64,000 bases of DNA from NCBI GenBank assembly GCA_905250125.1, contig CAJNOL010000392.1:83026-147025 (forward strand), written 5' to 3'. The notes under the pieces are model-generated. The model made no database searches. It saw nothing but the letters and a program-made list of their open reading frames with translations, and was not told the DNA's origin. The DNA comes from Rotaria sordida (lineage: Eukaryota > Rotifera > Eurotatoria > Philodinida > Philodinidae). Shown here one piece after another: positions 1 through 12,700 of this stretch (positions are counted from its first letter, which is position 1; each line of letters starts with the position of its first letter). A program made the position numbers and the translations under genes.

Positions 1-40
1 AATTCGTTATCAGAAACATCGTTATCGAAATTATCGTCGC

Positions 41-2087
41 ATGCAAACATCATTTTCATTACCGATTAATACTGATGTAATCAATACAGAATCAATTTAT
101 ATATTACCAAATAGTAATTTATCAATAACATTTCGTTTTTTACGTCCTGGTGATCAATTCGAAGTAAAATCTCTTTGTCATGATTGGTTTCCAATTGAAT
201 ATCCAGATAAATGGTATAATGATATAGTTCAAAATAAAAAATATTTTGCTTTAGCAGCATGTGATAATTTAACACAAAATATTATTGCTTTAATTATTGC
301 TAATATAATTCCATTAAATAATTGTAGTCGTGAAGATCAACAAATTTTACATAAAAAATTTTTATTAACAACATCAGTTTGTTATATACTTATATTAGGT
401 GTTGTTAAAGAATATCGACGATTANNNNNNNNNNAAAATCATTTCGATATTGTTTACATTTACCATATTATTATTTTATTAAAAATGAATATTTAGATGC
501 ATATTGTTTTGCTCGTTATATTAATGGTAAGATTTATATAATACAAAATTCGAGTAGATGTTTATTTTTTCTTCTCATTCATTTACATAGAAGAACTTAA
601 TGAACTGGTCACGAATATATTTAGTTTTTATTTTGATTCAATCACACTATTTGAATGAAAATGTAGAATTAATAGAATTAAAAAAATCCTCTCTAAAATA
701 TATACTTTCAATATATCTGATAGCACATATTTGTGAATATTATTGTAAATCTATTTAGTTTTTTGTAAGAAAAAATATAAGTAAGTATTTTTTATCTTAT
801 TAGAAGTTCCAGATTATGAACTATAAAAGAAATGCACATTTGTTCTTTGTTCAATTGTTAAGAAAATTGAATTCTTTTCTTATTCGGTGACAAAATCAAA
901 TAACAAAATTGTTAGCGCAATTCCTATGAGATTGAAATGTAAAAAACTATTCAGCTGCTCTTATTTATCACAAGGAAATTGTTTTATTTTATCTATTTTG
1001 AGATACATTCGGTCACCATACTTTTACTGATTTCTCCGAAATGCAACAAGAAAGTAATACACATATACATATGAAACGAGACATTATTGATATACAATCT
1101 GTGTTTGTATGTCAACAATGTCTGCCACATCTGTGATTTGTCATTACTAAGATGTCTGTCATTTTTGTTTATTTAGCTCTGGAATAAACTAATGTTCCAC
1201 ATTGTAGAGCCCATCGAGTTAGTTCCGAGTCCGAAAATTTGGGACCTGATGAACTTTAGTCGTCTAAGAAATGCATAGGATGCACTAATCACTGAATACA
1301 AAAAGCCGGAAAAAGTATCCCGTATCTTTGCAGTGACGATATAATCTGCATTGAAAAATTCCACTGAGAGTATCAAAAGTGTGATTCAGATCACAAAAAT
1401 GTTCAATAAATCGATCAACTTTCCCTTGCGATACTTGTTCGCTATCGATCTCCGTCATAATATTTAGTCTGTTATGACTAGTTGTTAAGACGCCTGCCAG
1501 ATTTCTATCCTCTATACTCCAATATTCCTTATAGATCATGTTTCATAAAAGTAGACAATAAAACAGAATCTAAAAAAGACAAATAAGCACTTTTGTAGTT
1601 CACTAAATACGTGTCATCAGATATGTTAGCGATATCTATTGTAGAGAAGTTTTTCTTAATCATCTCTAAGTCTAATCAAATAAGATTTTTCTACTCAGGT
1701 TTTAATACTAAATTAGAATAAAATATTTTCATAAAATCCAAGAAAACAATATAATTGAAATTTTACAATTTCTATTTAAAAAAAATAGCGAGTTCATATT
1801 TTGCCAATTCAACATTTTCAATCAAACATTCACTCGAATTTTGCATTATATACATTTGAAAATAAGTTCAAGAAATTATCATTTATTTTTCTATTTATAT
1901 TTATTTAGGTGGTTATCCACCTTTTACTATATCGGATTTCTTCTCTAATGTATGGATATATTTAATGCGAGCAAATCCTTGTCATTTATTTAATACAATA
2001 CGATATTTTGTAAAAAACAAATTCATATTTTCAGATTCTTATCAACGTACATCATCATCATATAAACAGATCTCACGTATTATATGA
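41..2087 (+). CDS. NAA60: N-alpha-acetyltransferase 60 (NAA60), interrupted by an assembly gap
   Basis: Exons 41-424 and 435-526 (with Ns at 425-434 between them) and 1909-2087; intron 527-1908 begins GTAAGA and ends TTATTTAG. The N-terminal part reads CHDWFPIEYPDKWY and YILILGVVKEYRR, matching the GNAT-fold start of metazoan NAA60. The sequence after the gap has the LPYYY and YING motifs, and the last exon starts GGYPPF. In the family this enzyme sits on Golgi membranes and acetylates N-termini of membrane proteins facing the cytosol; the C-terminal region contacts the membrane. About 217 residues are visible against about 240 in vertebrates. The acetyl-CoA binding loop and its helix (roughly 40 residues) are missing in the gap, so the ten Ns stand for well over 100 bases. 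The start at 41 is the first in-frame Met; a 5' UTR exon may lie outside the window. Confidence 0.9.
425..434. other. Assembly gap (10 N) within the NAA60 catalytic domain
   Basis: Ten Ns interrupt an otherwise continuous exon. Homology on both sides shows that about 40 residues are absent, so the true gap is longer than drawn and the reading frame across it cannot be trusted. Confidence 0.95.
527..1908 (+). other. Long last intron of NAA60
   Basis: A 1.4 kb intron with no convincing exon. It holds one copy of a short dispersed motif (near 1204-1255, GTAGAGCCCATCGAG) that recurs elsewhere in the window, and a TGTTAGCGCAAT motif near 908 that also recurs near 63822. A minus-strand open frame at 1285-1539 has no recognisable homology. 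Confidence 0.6.
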
Positions 2088-4908
2088 CTTAATTATGATT
2101 ATATTTAAATCAATAATAAAAAAGCGTGTGGGTGATCGTTTTCAAAATTTCTTTTTTTTTTCTGTGTTATGTCAATGAAATACTACAATGTTTGTTTGTT
2201 TTCCTTTTTTTTTAACACGATTTATACAATGACGAAAATATGAATCTTATTAATCTATAGTCAAGAAAATAAAAACAAGTCTTGAATTATATTGACATTG
2301 ATGTATGATAAATGATGCGGATGTATAAAAATGCATTTCAGCTATTTTTGATTTTCAAACTTAAAATTTAATTGAATTATATATAAAATGAAAGAGCAAT
2401 GGCCAGTTACTTATTGATACAAGTCAGCAATGTATGCATTCATTTGACAGAAAATAATGGTGAAGATTAATTGAAAATAACGTTTTGAATCTATGAGACT
2501 GTATGCAAATCTTCGGTTGCTCAAAATTTTGAGACTGAAATACTTATGTATATTTCATTCGTCATTTAATTATTGTGTTAATGAAACTTTCTTCTACATT
2601 TAGTTGATTTCATATTTGATAGAGTTTTTCAAACGTTACAAAACGTACTAGTTTTTTTACGGTTTAAAAGGGTAGGGCACATAACAAAATTGATATTTGA
2701 TGACTTTCAAGTAAAATAATACTCGTTTCACTTCAAACAAGTATCATATTTAGAATCAACACAAAAAAAAATGAGTCGACTTATGTATATTTCAAATTTT
2801 TTCTGCAACTTTCTTTTTCCTCATCAAATTTTCACCTCTGAACTTCTCTTCAGGAATGTATGTAAAAATAAATTTAATCAAAATAATAGTTTTATTGTTT
2901 AGTTACTCACCTTTTTTAGCCTTAAAAAAAATATTTTACAAGTGTAGAACTTTTGTTTTTCATTGTAACAATGAGTTTTTAATTAAATTTATTTTTTCAC
3001 ACATTCCTGAGAAGATCAAAAGGTGAAAATTTGATCAGAAACAAAAGTCATAAAAAAAATTTGAAATATACATACGTCGACTCAATTTTTTTAGGCTGAT
3101 TTGAAATATAATATTTGTTTGAAGTGAAACGAGTATTATTCTTCTTCAAAAATCGTCAAATATCAGTTTTGTTATATAATCTACTTTTTCTTAAACTGTA
3201 CAAACTAGTTTGTTTTGTAGTATTTAAAAAGTTCTATCGATCACATAGTGAACTAAGTGTGAAGAAAATTTCATTAACACAATAATTAAATGACAAATAT
3301 AATGCATAGAAAAAGCATTATTTTAAATGAATTTTTCTCGTATGAACAAACAACTAGCAGAATAAGTTCAAATCATTCTTCATCTTTGTTTACTGTCAAA
3401 TAAATATTCACATTACTAACTGCACATTTAGTAGGTCATGAAGATCAGGTATGTTCACAGCTATGATTGAATCAAAATGATTAATTAGATTGAACCTTGA
3501 GAAAATCTAATGAAGTTGAAATGCATTCTTGTGCACTTCCGTCCTTTGCACTTTCAATTTATAAGACTTTTTAATATGAGTTGTTTTTATTAGAAACGCC
3601 TAGATTGTCGTATAAGGTCTTTTTTTTTTAAGATATGGAATATTTGTAAAATGAGAACGAGTAAAAAAAAAAAGCATATTAGCTTTTAATTTCCTATTAT
3701 AGATGGAAGTGTCTACTCTTGTATGTGTGATATAAAGGATCAACTTTTGCATGATGAAATTTCTATCCTACATTGCTTAAAAATAAAACACAAAGGAAAT
3801 GAAGCAAATTGTTAAGATTTAATAATAAGTAAATAATTCAACTGTTAGACTATTAGTATTTTTTTGTTTTATCAAAATCTACATAATTAAATATGCATCA
3901 TCGCTTTATTCGAAATAATAAGATTATAAAGCATGCTAATTTCTTTATAATATTAATCAATAGAATTAAAAGATGTTTTATTTCATATTGTCAACATATT
4001 ATAATCAATTATACACTAGATTTAAAACTAAAGAAGATTAATTCAACATGAACGAGAAAATCTTTTTCTTTACTTCTTAAAGATTAAATGAAATAGAATG
4101 TGAATAATTTTTAAGGAATTTTAAGAAGTATTTATAATCATTCTTGATTATATTGTATTAATTATCATTAATTCATTTTTTTTTGTTCTTTTCATCTAAT
4201 TCAGTTCATCTGAATGCACAAAAGTAGAAGTAATCTTCTGCCATTTTCTGTATATTATGACTTATTTTTATAAAAAAAACTATAAAAACTTTTCAGTTTT
4301 CTTTTTTCATCTTATGAATTAGCCATATATACCTCAAAATTCTTCAATATTGAACATACTGATATCTATTATTATTTACGAAAACAAAAAAAAAATGAAT
4401 GTAAAAATATTGATGATGCTTATTATGTGAAGATATAATATAGAGAATGAGTGAAATCAAAGAAAGAAAAGATATAAAGCTTAAAGGCTTTTAGAGATTC
4501 ATTCATTTATCTTTTTTTTCACGTATCTGTAAATGCAATTTGTTTTCTTTAATTCGTTTGTCGATATAGTAGAAACATTAAAAAGCTCTTTTTTTTCCGG
4601 TTTATCATCATTCTAGTGACTATCCATTAGTTTAGTATCATTTGTTATATATTTTTTAGAATCTCATCATAGTATTCTTTTTTTATCGGAAAGAGAATGA
4701 AAAAATATTTTTTTCGCACCATCTTCACATTATTCACGTTCTTAATTTAATTATACGATGTAGGATTTCTATAAATAACATGTTTTTCTTTTATTTATTA
4801 AGAGACAAATAGATAAAATATTTGTGTTTTGTTTTTTTTCTTTCACATCAATACATATACAAACAGACATAAAATATTATTTCAAAAAAACGAAAAATAA
4901 CGACTATG
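2088..4908. other. Intergenic region between NAA60 and the NCKX gene
   Basis: No gene recognised. The main content is a fold-back element at about 2555-3300, listed separately. The rest is AT-rich with poly-A and poly-T runs. Both flanking genes end here (convergent 3' ends), so polyadenylation signals for both are expected in this interval. Confidence 0.6.
2555..3300. mobile_element. Fold-back element with about 335-base inverted arms
   Basis: The left arm (about 2555-2890) and right arm (about 2965-3300) are imperfect reverse complements centred near 2927. Matched segments include GTCATTTAATTATTG (2561) with CAATAATTAAATGAC (3279), and TCAAATTTTCACC with GGTGAAAATTTGA near the centre. No open frame is present. 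It resembles a non-autonomous fold-back or MITE-type transposon. Confidence 0.8.
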
Positions 4909-6900
4909 TCATTTTTGACATGGTTCAGCATGGAAGCGACCAAATATATTCAATTCAAATAGACACATTAATGTTATGACAGACAACCAACTAATAATAA
5001 GAAAAATTCCATAGAATTTTGTTAAACGACATCGATTTATAAAGAATGTTATTAAAAATGTAACAATTGCAATAAAAAGAATAATTGTTGAATAAACTAA
5101 TCCTCGTGAATGAATTTCAACATAATAAGGAATATTTGTATTTATTGTTGTTAAACTACCATCATTTGATGAACTTGATGATAAGACAGCTAAATTTGGA
5201 TCACTCATAAATGGTACAGTTTCATATGGTGTTGATTGATAAGTAAATCTCATTAAATTACGAAATAACCATGGTATACCTAAACCCATTAAAATATCAA
5301 ATACATTTGAACCAATTGAACCAGCAATAGCCATTTCTGGATGACCACGTCGTGTCATAACAATAGCTGAAAAAATTTCTTCAATTGATGAACCAACAGC
5401 TAATATTGTTAAACCCATAATACTATCTCGAATATTTAAAGTTGATCCAACAATGACAACAAGCCATACAAGAAAATAAGCAAGGCCAGCAACCTATATA
5501 TATCATTGATAAAGAACAATTATATATCTAGATTTATTTACACATATTATTTACCCAAATAGTTGACATGACAAATGTAAGCATATAATAATTATGAAAA
5601 ACTTCTTTTCGACAATCTGGTATTGTTATATGCATAAGTAAACGAACTGGATACATAAGAATCCATTTAATTATTTTATATTTTTTTGTTGGTAATTTAA
5701 GTGGATCAAATATTTCTGTTGCATTAGCAACTATTTGATGATTATCTAATGTATCTTTAAGACGTTTTCGACATGGTTTAAATGTTGAACGTCGTTTTCT
5801 ATAATGATTACTAATTGATGTTGTATTCATTGCAACAGATTCTGAAACTGATCGTGCACGTGTTGTTATATTTTGTTCTAATTCAACATTATCATTTAAT
5901 GTTTGTAATTGTTCAGAATGACGTCCACTAGATTTTCGATGTGTTTGATTTGATGAATTTCCATGTATTAAACGTGATAAACGATCATTAAATTTTAATA
6001 TAGCCACATAAATTAAATACAATATAACAAGTGCAAATGCTTCATACCAATAAACACGTTGATCATATATTATTATAAATAGAACAACAACGGCAATACA
6101 ATAAAATCCACCATCTCGTACAATTGGATATGAATCTAATTCACATACTGTTGTTGAAATAAGTGCACATAAAGCAATAACAAAAAGAACATTGAAAACA
6201 GCTGAGCCGAGAATAGTGCCCACTTTAAAAAAGAAAAAGGAAAAAGATATTAAATTTGAAATAACTTTTGTTAAAATAAGTTCTTTCATTCGTTTCAAAA
6301 TAAGCAGCTTTTCCTTCCTGTTTTGTCTTTATTCTATATTTAGCAAAAATAGATAGATAATGTTAATGTTTTCCCATTTTCTGTATAATTATAGATCATT
6401 AGAAATATGTTTATTCAGTTTTCATGGTTCTAACTTACGAGCAATATCCGATTTGACGAAGAAAACACCAACTATGGATGTAAAAAATTCCGAAGCTGAT
6501 GTTGCTAATGCCATAAAAGTAGCTCCGGCAACATCCTATTAGACATCAAATAGATATGTCATACATGTTATATTTAAATTCATACCGGAGTTAAATTTAA
6601 ATTATAACTTATTTTTTCTAAAGCCGATGCAAAATAATCATCACAAACAATTTCAATAGCAGCAAATGAATAGAGTATAAGTACAATATGAAGTAGAACA
6701 CCGCCGTTACGACGTTGTTCATCTGTAAAAAATAATGATGGAAATTGATCAATTGATGCTAATTCACATTTATTTTTTTGATAATTTAATGTTGATTCAT
6801 TTATTTTTGCTTCATATAGTGAAAGTGTATTTGTTGTTGAAAAAAATATTTGAAATATAGTTCCAAAAAGAATAGTTAATAAAATTTTATGTCGAATCAT
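4909..6900 (-). CDS. K+-dependent Na+/Ca2+ exchanger, SLC24/NCKX family
   Basis: Four exons in transcript order: 6586-6900, 6439-6535, 5555-6222, 4909-5493, giving 554 residues. Residues 1-25 form a hydrophobic signal-like segment. Exon 2 and the start of exon 3 carry the alpha-1 repeat (VAGATFMALATSASEFFTS, about residues 107-125, then GTILGSAVFN). A cytosolic loop rich in Ser, Arg and Asn follows (about 205-320). Exon 4 carries alpha-2 (MGLTILAVGSSIEEIFSA, about 386-403, then GSIGSNVFDI). In the family the protein swaps cytosolic Ca2+ plus K+ for Na+ across the plasma membrane. The acidic residues of both repeats are present (Glu121, Glu399, Asp426), but the prolines of the usual SAPE and SIPD motifs are replaced, so this is a divergent member. 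The Met at 6900 is the only upstream start in frame with the hydrophobic segment. Confidence 0.9.
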
Positions 6901-9740
6901 GATAATTACTGAAGAATATTATTAATAATATTCATCTCTATAAAAAGAAAAACAAACAAAACTAGAAATCTTTTTAGGATTAATAAATGCAACAATTTTA
7001 CATAAAACTAATTATTGAATAATTTATCTTCTGCTTATTTTCTATAAACAAAAACTTATTTCATTCAAGTACTGTCACTAACTTATAGTTAAAGAGAGAA
7101 AAGACAAGAAGAAAAAAAAGAGGACAACGTCATTAGTGATGCTAAGCAACTAGTTAATATTAACGGAAGAAGAAGAAGAAAGAAAAAAAGCACTAGAAGT
7201 TTTAACATTACCTATCTTAAATAATAGTACTACTATCTTTTTTTTCTTTGTTGATGGTTAATCATCATTGATTTTTATTGATGAGTATTCAATTGACTAA
7301 TGATATAAACCGTTTTCTCTGGATCTCTTTCTTTTAATATGGATTTATAAGTGGAAGCTACTTGGTTGCCTACTCCAATAAAGAATCACTATCACATTGT
7401 TTAGACAACATCATTAATGTTATAAAGACAAGAGAGCGACAGGAGCAGTTGTATGCATATACAACCAAAAAAAAAAAATTATAATCATAATAAAAATGAT
7501 TGTTTTTCCCCTGTTGCACTCTCGTTCTCGCCAACTCGTCTAGTTAACCGTTTGTCTCTCTACTTCTGTCGTTTCTCGCTCTTTCTCTCTTTTCTATCTC
7601 GTTGTGTGACACTAAGAAAGAAAAGGATAGCTGACTACCAGACTCTCTTGCGTGAAAAAATGCTATAACAAGCGACATAACGGCCGAAGAAGAGCTTACC
7701 AAGCCGGTTCCTTCTTCTTCTTCTTCTTCTTTTTATTCTTTTGTATGCAATATAGCACAAGATATGAACGAACAGGATTTGTTGCTGGTGTCGCACGCAA
7801 AGGCATATGAACATAATTTACATTCTCGAAATTACAAAATAGAAGAAAAATTAACAATAAAAAGAAGAAGAGAACGCATAGAAATCTAAAACCAAATGAA
7901 AAAAAAAAAAGTGTAAGAAAGAAAGAAAGAAAGAAACAGTGAATATGACCCAAGATTTATTTCTCATCTAAAAACAATTAGGTCAATGAATTTAAAGAAA
8001 ATCTAATGATATGTTTTTTGTTCTTCTTTCTTTTTTTATAATACTAAATAACACCTATATTATTTATATGAACAATTCGATAATATCATTTTCTTTTTTT
8101 TATACCTTGCTTATAATAAACTATGCACATTAATATCAATTGTATGCCTAAAGCATCATAGACTAGAACTTTATGTGATTGCCAAAGAGCTACTTATAAA
8201 TAACGCATTTACTTACGCATAAGAAGAAGAGAAATGTTTTTATTGTGCTTATTTGTTGGTTTTTTAGCATCCCATAGGAATATACTTAGCCGGTTCAATC
8301 GACTTAGTACGCACATTGCACGCATGTAACAATTGAATTGTAAATGCATACATCCCGTCCGTCATACTTCATAGTGTCACTTCCGCCTGGCAAGCATCAA
8401 AAGATAGGGAGGGATAGAAAAAACAGATATATATATATATATATATATAAATGAATATACTAATGCTCAACCGAAAAACAAATCAAACTTATTACAAAGA
8501 GAACATATTACGATGATTCGCATTACTGAAATTATTAATACTATAGGATTATTTATTATTCTCATTTAAGACAAGCTGTATTATCAAAGTCTTCTTATGA
8601 GTTTTTTTTTTTATAGAACAAACACTAAAATAAGTATACTAGATATAGACTTATAAAGGAGAAATGATCTGATTTTCATACTTAATTGAAAACATATGGT
8701 CCTTAGTTTTTCTACACTTCTATAAGCATGGAATAGGAATCTCAAGGGCATATAATGTGCCAAAAGCTTTCAATTGTATTTTTTTTTCTTTTGACATGGC
8801 CTACAAAAAAAAAAAGAATAAGTAATTTTACACAAGTCATGATGATTTCCCGCTGAACGTTTCAATTAGGTTTATAAATAATTTATTTTTAATGGATGTT
8901 TTCAGGGAACGACAACTAGCAAAACGTTTTCTCTACCATAGAATAACTTTTGAAAAAAAAAAAAGATCTATATAGAAAATTGAATCAATTTAAATTATTT
9001 AATGAATATGATTTTATTTGATACAAAATAAAATGATAAAAACTACCGATTGAAAAATATTTATAAATACCGATTTTAGATCAGATTTATCGGAGAACTT
9101 TTTTTTTTTCATAAGAATCGACTAATGTAACTGAAACCAACACAAAAAAAAAAGGGAATAAGTTATTCTAATCGAATTCAAATTACAAGCAAATGTTGAG
9201 ACAAACAAAAAAAGCTTTTCAAAAGAATTCCTTCGAGATTTAATGAAGTAGTTTTTATTGCAAATCAGAAACTTTCTAAGAAGATTGCGTTCAGTTTATG
9301 AATTATAATGTTCTATAATGAGAGAGAATATGCTATATGAAATTATCAATTTTTTTTTGTTTTGTATTGTAAAAATTTTCTAGATAATCTTTTTTTCTAT
9401 AATACTATAGATAATTTATTTCCTTCAAATAATAATATTATTTCATTTAATGAGAAGAAAAAAAAACCTACAAAACGAATCATAAATTCTATATGATTAA
9501 TATTTAAATTTTCTCATTATATGCATGACTAAAATGTCTTTGAACTATATATCAAATGTATTTGTTCTTGTTTATAGTCACTTATCGAAAACAGTAACAT
9601 TTATATCATAGAAACAAGAAAAAAAAGTAGAACAATTCCTTGTTGAATGAAAGGAATACAATCGAAAAAGAAAACAACTAAGATATTATAACAGTCATTA
9701 TATGCTTTTTTTTTTAATTTTTTTCTTTTTTTTTTTTTGT
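6901..9740. other. Intergenic region between TOM70 3' end and NCKX 5' end
   Basis: No supported gene. It should hold the NCKX promoter and 5' leader, just above 6900, and the TOM70 3' UTR, just below 9741. Small open frames near 7450-7950 are made of low-complexity GAA/TTC and poly-A sequence. A TA microsatellite lies at about 8427-8449. Confidence 0.55.
8427..8449. repeat. (TA)n microsatellite
   Basis: About eleven TA units in intergenic DNA. Confidence 0.9.
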
Positions 9741-12700
9741 TTATGCCATACCACCCATCCAATTAGGTAATGGACCAGCTTGTGGGAAACCACCTGGTAA
9801 ATTTAGATTAAGACGTTTGATAGCTCGACCTTGTGCACGAATAGCATAAAGTAATGCAGCGTATTGTAGAAGTTTTTCTTCACCACGTGTACATTGAATT
9901 GCACGTTCATATAAACTTGCAGCTTCTTCGAATTGATTTCTAAATAATAAAAAAAAAAATTTTTTTTTTTTAATATAAAAATAAATAAAAATTACATACT
10001 GATTGCATTTAAATATAGCAAACATAGTTAAAACAGTTTCATTTGAAGGATCAAGTTCAAGTGCTTCAATATAAAGTTTTTCAGCTTCAGTATTATTTGA
10101 TGGATCACTTGACATTAAACAATTACTAAAGAAAATATTCAATCAATAATTTTATATAAAATTTAAAGAAGAAAAGAATAAATATGAGAACAATATGATT
10201 TTTCAGGATATACTTAAATGAATTGATTACATTTCAAAATTATTACAGAATAGGTCATAAATAGCAATACGATAAAAAAAATTGAAATATCTCCACATTG
10301 GTTCAATCAAATGAGCTGATGTTTTAGTTAGTGATAGAAGTTTATTCAATGATTTTTTTTCTCTGATATTTGCTGTACAAACTGATGTATTTTGAAGGTC
10401 TTAACGACGTCTTATCAAGACCTATGAACATGAAAGAAAGTTGGAATTGAATTTGACTCCGACTTGGTTTCGTATCCGGATGTCTCTATAAAACATTGTT
10501 GGAATTTCTAAAATATATCAGTTTGTACAACAAATATCAGAGAACAAAAGTCGACTGTTTAAAAAAGTTCATATGTTAGAATTGAACTTTTAGTAAAAAA
10601 ATTTAGTTGACTCCGTGCAGAGCTCTGGGATAAGGTAAGCAAATATTACTATTAAATATTATTGTTGGTATCACGGAAGCAATTTTACCTGTTATTAAGT
10701 AGAACATACACATATGTAGCTTTTCAAAGATAATTATCAGTGATTATTCGAGATGTACGAGACTAAGTTTTCTTGATCTCGTTCTTGGTGATTTAAGTTT
10801 TTCTGGTCACACTTCCAGTCTGGAGAAAACTATTCCAGAATTTATTCGTATCATATGTAAAAAAATCTTTCAATACTCTTTTTTTTTTTGGATTTATTTA
10901 GTCGATCACTAGAACTTTTTTAGTTCATCTCTTTTGAATTATATTCTGATGGATATAATTTATAAGATAATTAGCTTACAATTATAGAATATTTAACTAT
11001 AATCTTGAGTTCCGATTAGGATGACTTTTTCTCTCGTAGTCTCGGTGATCGAGATTAGAGTTGGTCTCATAGATCTCTATTTATCATCTAAGAGAATAAT
11101 AATAAGAAATCAAAATGAATTTTATGACACTGCATATTGATGCATATAGAGCAGGTTTTTCAGAACTAATGTACGTGCTATAATTGAAGAGAAGTGGATA
11201 TTAGCTCAATAACTCGACAACACCAACAGTTAGCTATCTGTAGTTTTCAGGAAACAGAAGAGAAAAACTCCGGATGTCGTTTTGTGTGATACTATATTAG
11301 ATAAAATTATCCAAGAAGCCACCATCTGCGAAAAACATTTAAAAATTGCATGAGAATGGTGTTCTGATTCTATGTAATTCTGACATAGCTCTTTAAATAG
11401 AAGGATTTCAGATCTATAGTTTACGACAGGAATCAGATGATTATCTCAATGTTGAACAAACAAAAACGATGTATCTATTCTGTCATATAATATTGAATTC
11501 TGTTGATTTTTTTATCAAACATCCTTGAAACAAAATACAATTTTCATGCATTGTTTTTGAGCGTTTTGCGAATATGATGAGTTTTAAAATAACTTTGTCT
11601 TATATATTATCATGCAAAAAGGCATCCGGAGTTCTCTGCTCTTACGAGTGATGAAAACAGCAAGTCACTAGCCGTTGTCGCATTATTAAGATTACACCTG
11701 CCGCTCTTCAATTCTGACGAGAACATTACTTTAAATGTTAACAGTTACAAAATTTCAGATTTCGAAACATAGTACATAAGTTTTTTGCAATCTGTTGTTT
11801 TGATGCTCAAAAGGATGTAATTGCTTGTATTACTTATGGAGCACGAATTTCACCATTTAAGCTGACTAGTTTTTAAAAATTTGCTCTGCACGAATCAATA
11901 GAATTCATTTTGACTTCTTATTCTCTCCGATGACAACTGGAAATTATCTATAAAACCCTTCATATGTATTTTTTTTTACTTTATTCATATGAAAAAGAAC
12001 CTTCAATAAACTTCTACTACTAATCAGAAAAAATCAGTCCATTCGAGCGAACTGAAGCAAAGATATTTCAATTTTCTATCGTAATACTATTTATAGCCTA
12101 CTCCATGTAATTTATAAAATCATTTATTTTCGATTGGTTTGACTAAAAAGTTTAAAATCATTTTCTAATAATGAATAGATATTAAAGATTTCGAATCATA
12201 AATCTAGTAATAATAACTATATTTATTCGAAATTTCAAAATCCATATTATGAAAATTATATCATTAAAAGACTTTGTATTGACAGAATATTTTATATTGA
12301 ACTATTTAAAAACTTCACAAGGTAGAATTACGTAAAAAGTAAGAATTTGAAAACAAAGAACTCTATCAGACACTGCAAGCTGACATGCTCTTTCAAATAA
12401 AAATAAACTAATTATATACACTTAGAGCCGACAGAGAAATTTCAATTGCCAAATGAGCTATTTTTGACCTTTGTTTGATGAATATTTCTTGAAAGCATCA
12501 TAATATAGAGTTAAAACTTTTCACATAGTTTATCTGTTACAAGTGAAACATATCTTGAAAATTTCATTTGATTCAAATGTATCTTGCTCAAGATCGATTT
12601 TTCAGAGGAGAGGGACACAGTGTGCATTTTTTGCATGACAGACGAACATAGGACTTTCATTCTCAGAAATTTTTAGTCAAATGTCAGTTCGGATGCATAT

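Noticed and set aside
1173-1539. Candidate nested minus-strand gene in the NAA60 intron
   Set aside because: Two frames look mildly protein-like, but they overlap in different frames, have no splice support and match no family I know; part of the interval is a dispersed repeat.
7453-7953. Open frames on both strands near 7.5-7.9 kb
   Set aside because: Composition is dominated by poly-A and GAA/TTC runs; no splice sites or homology support them.
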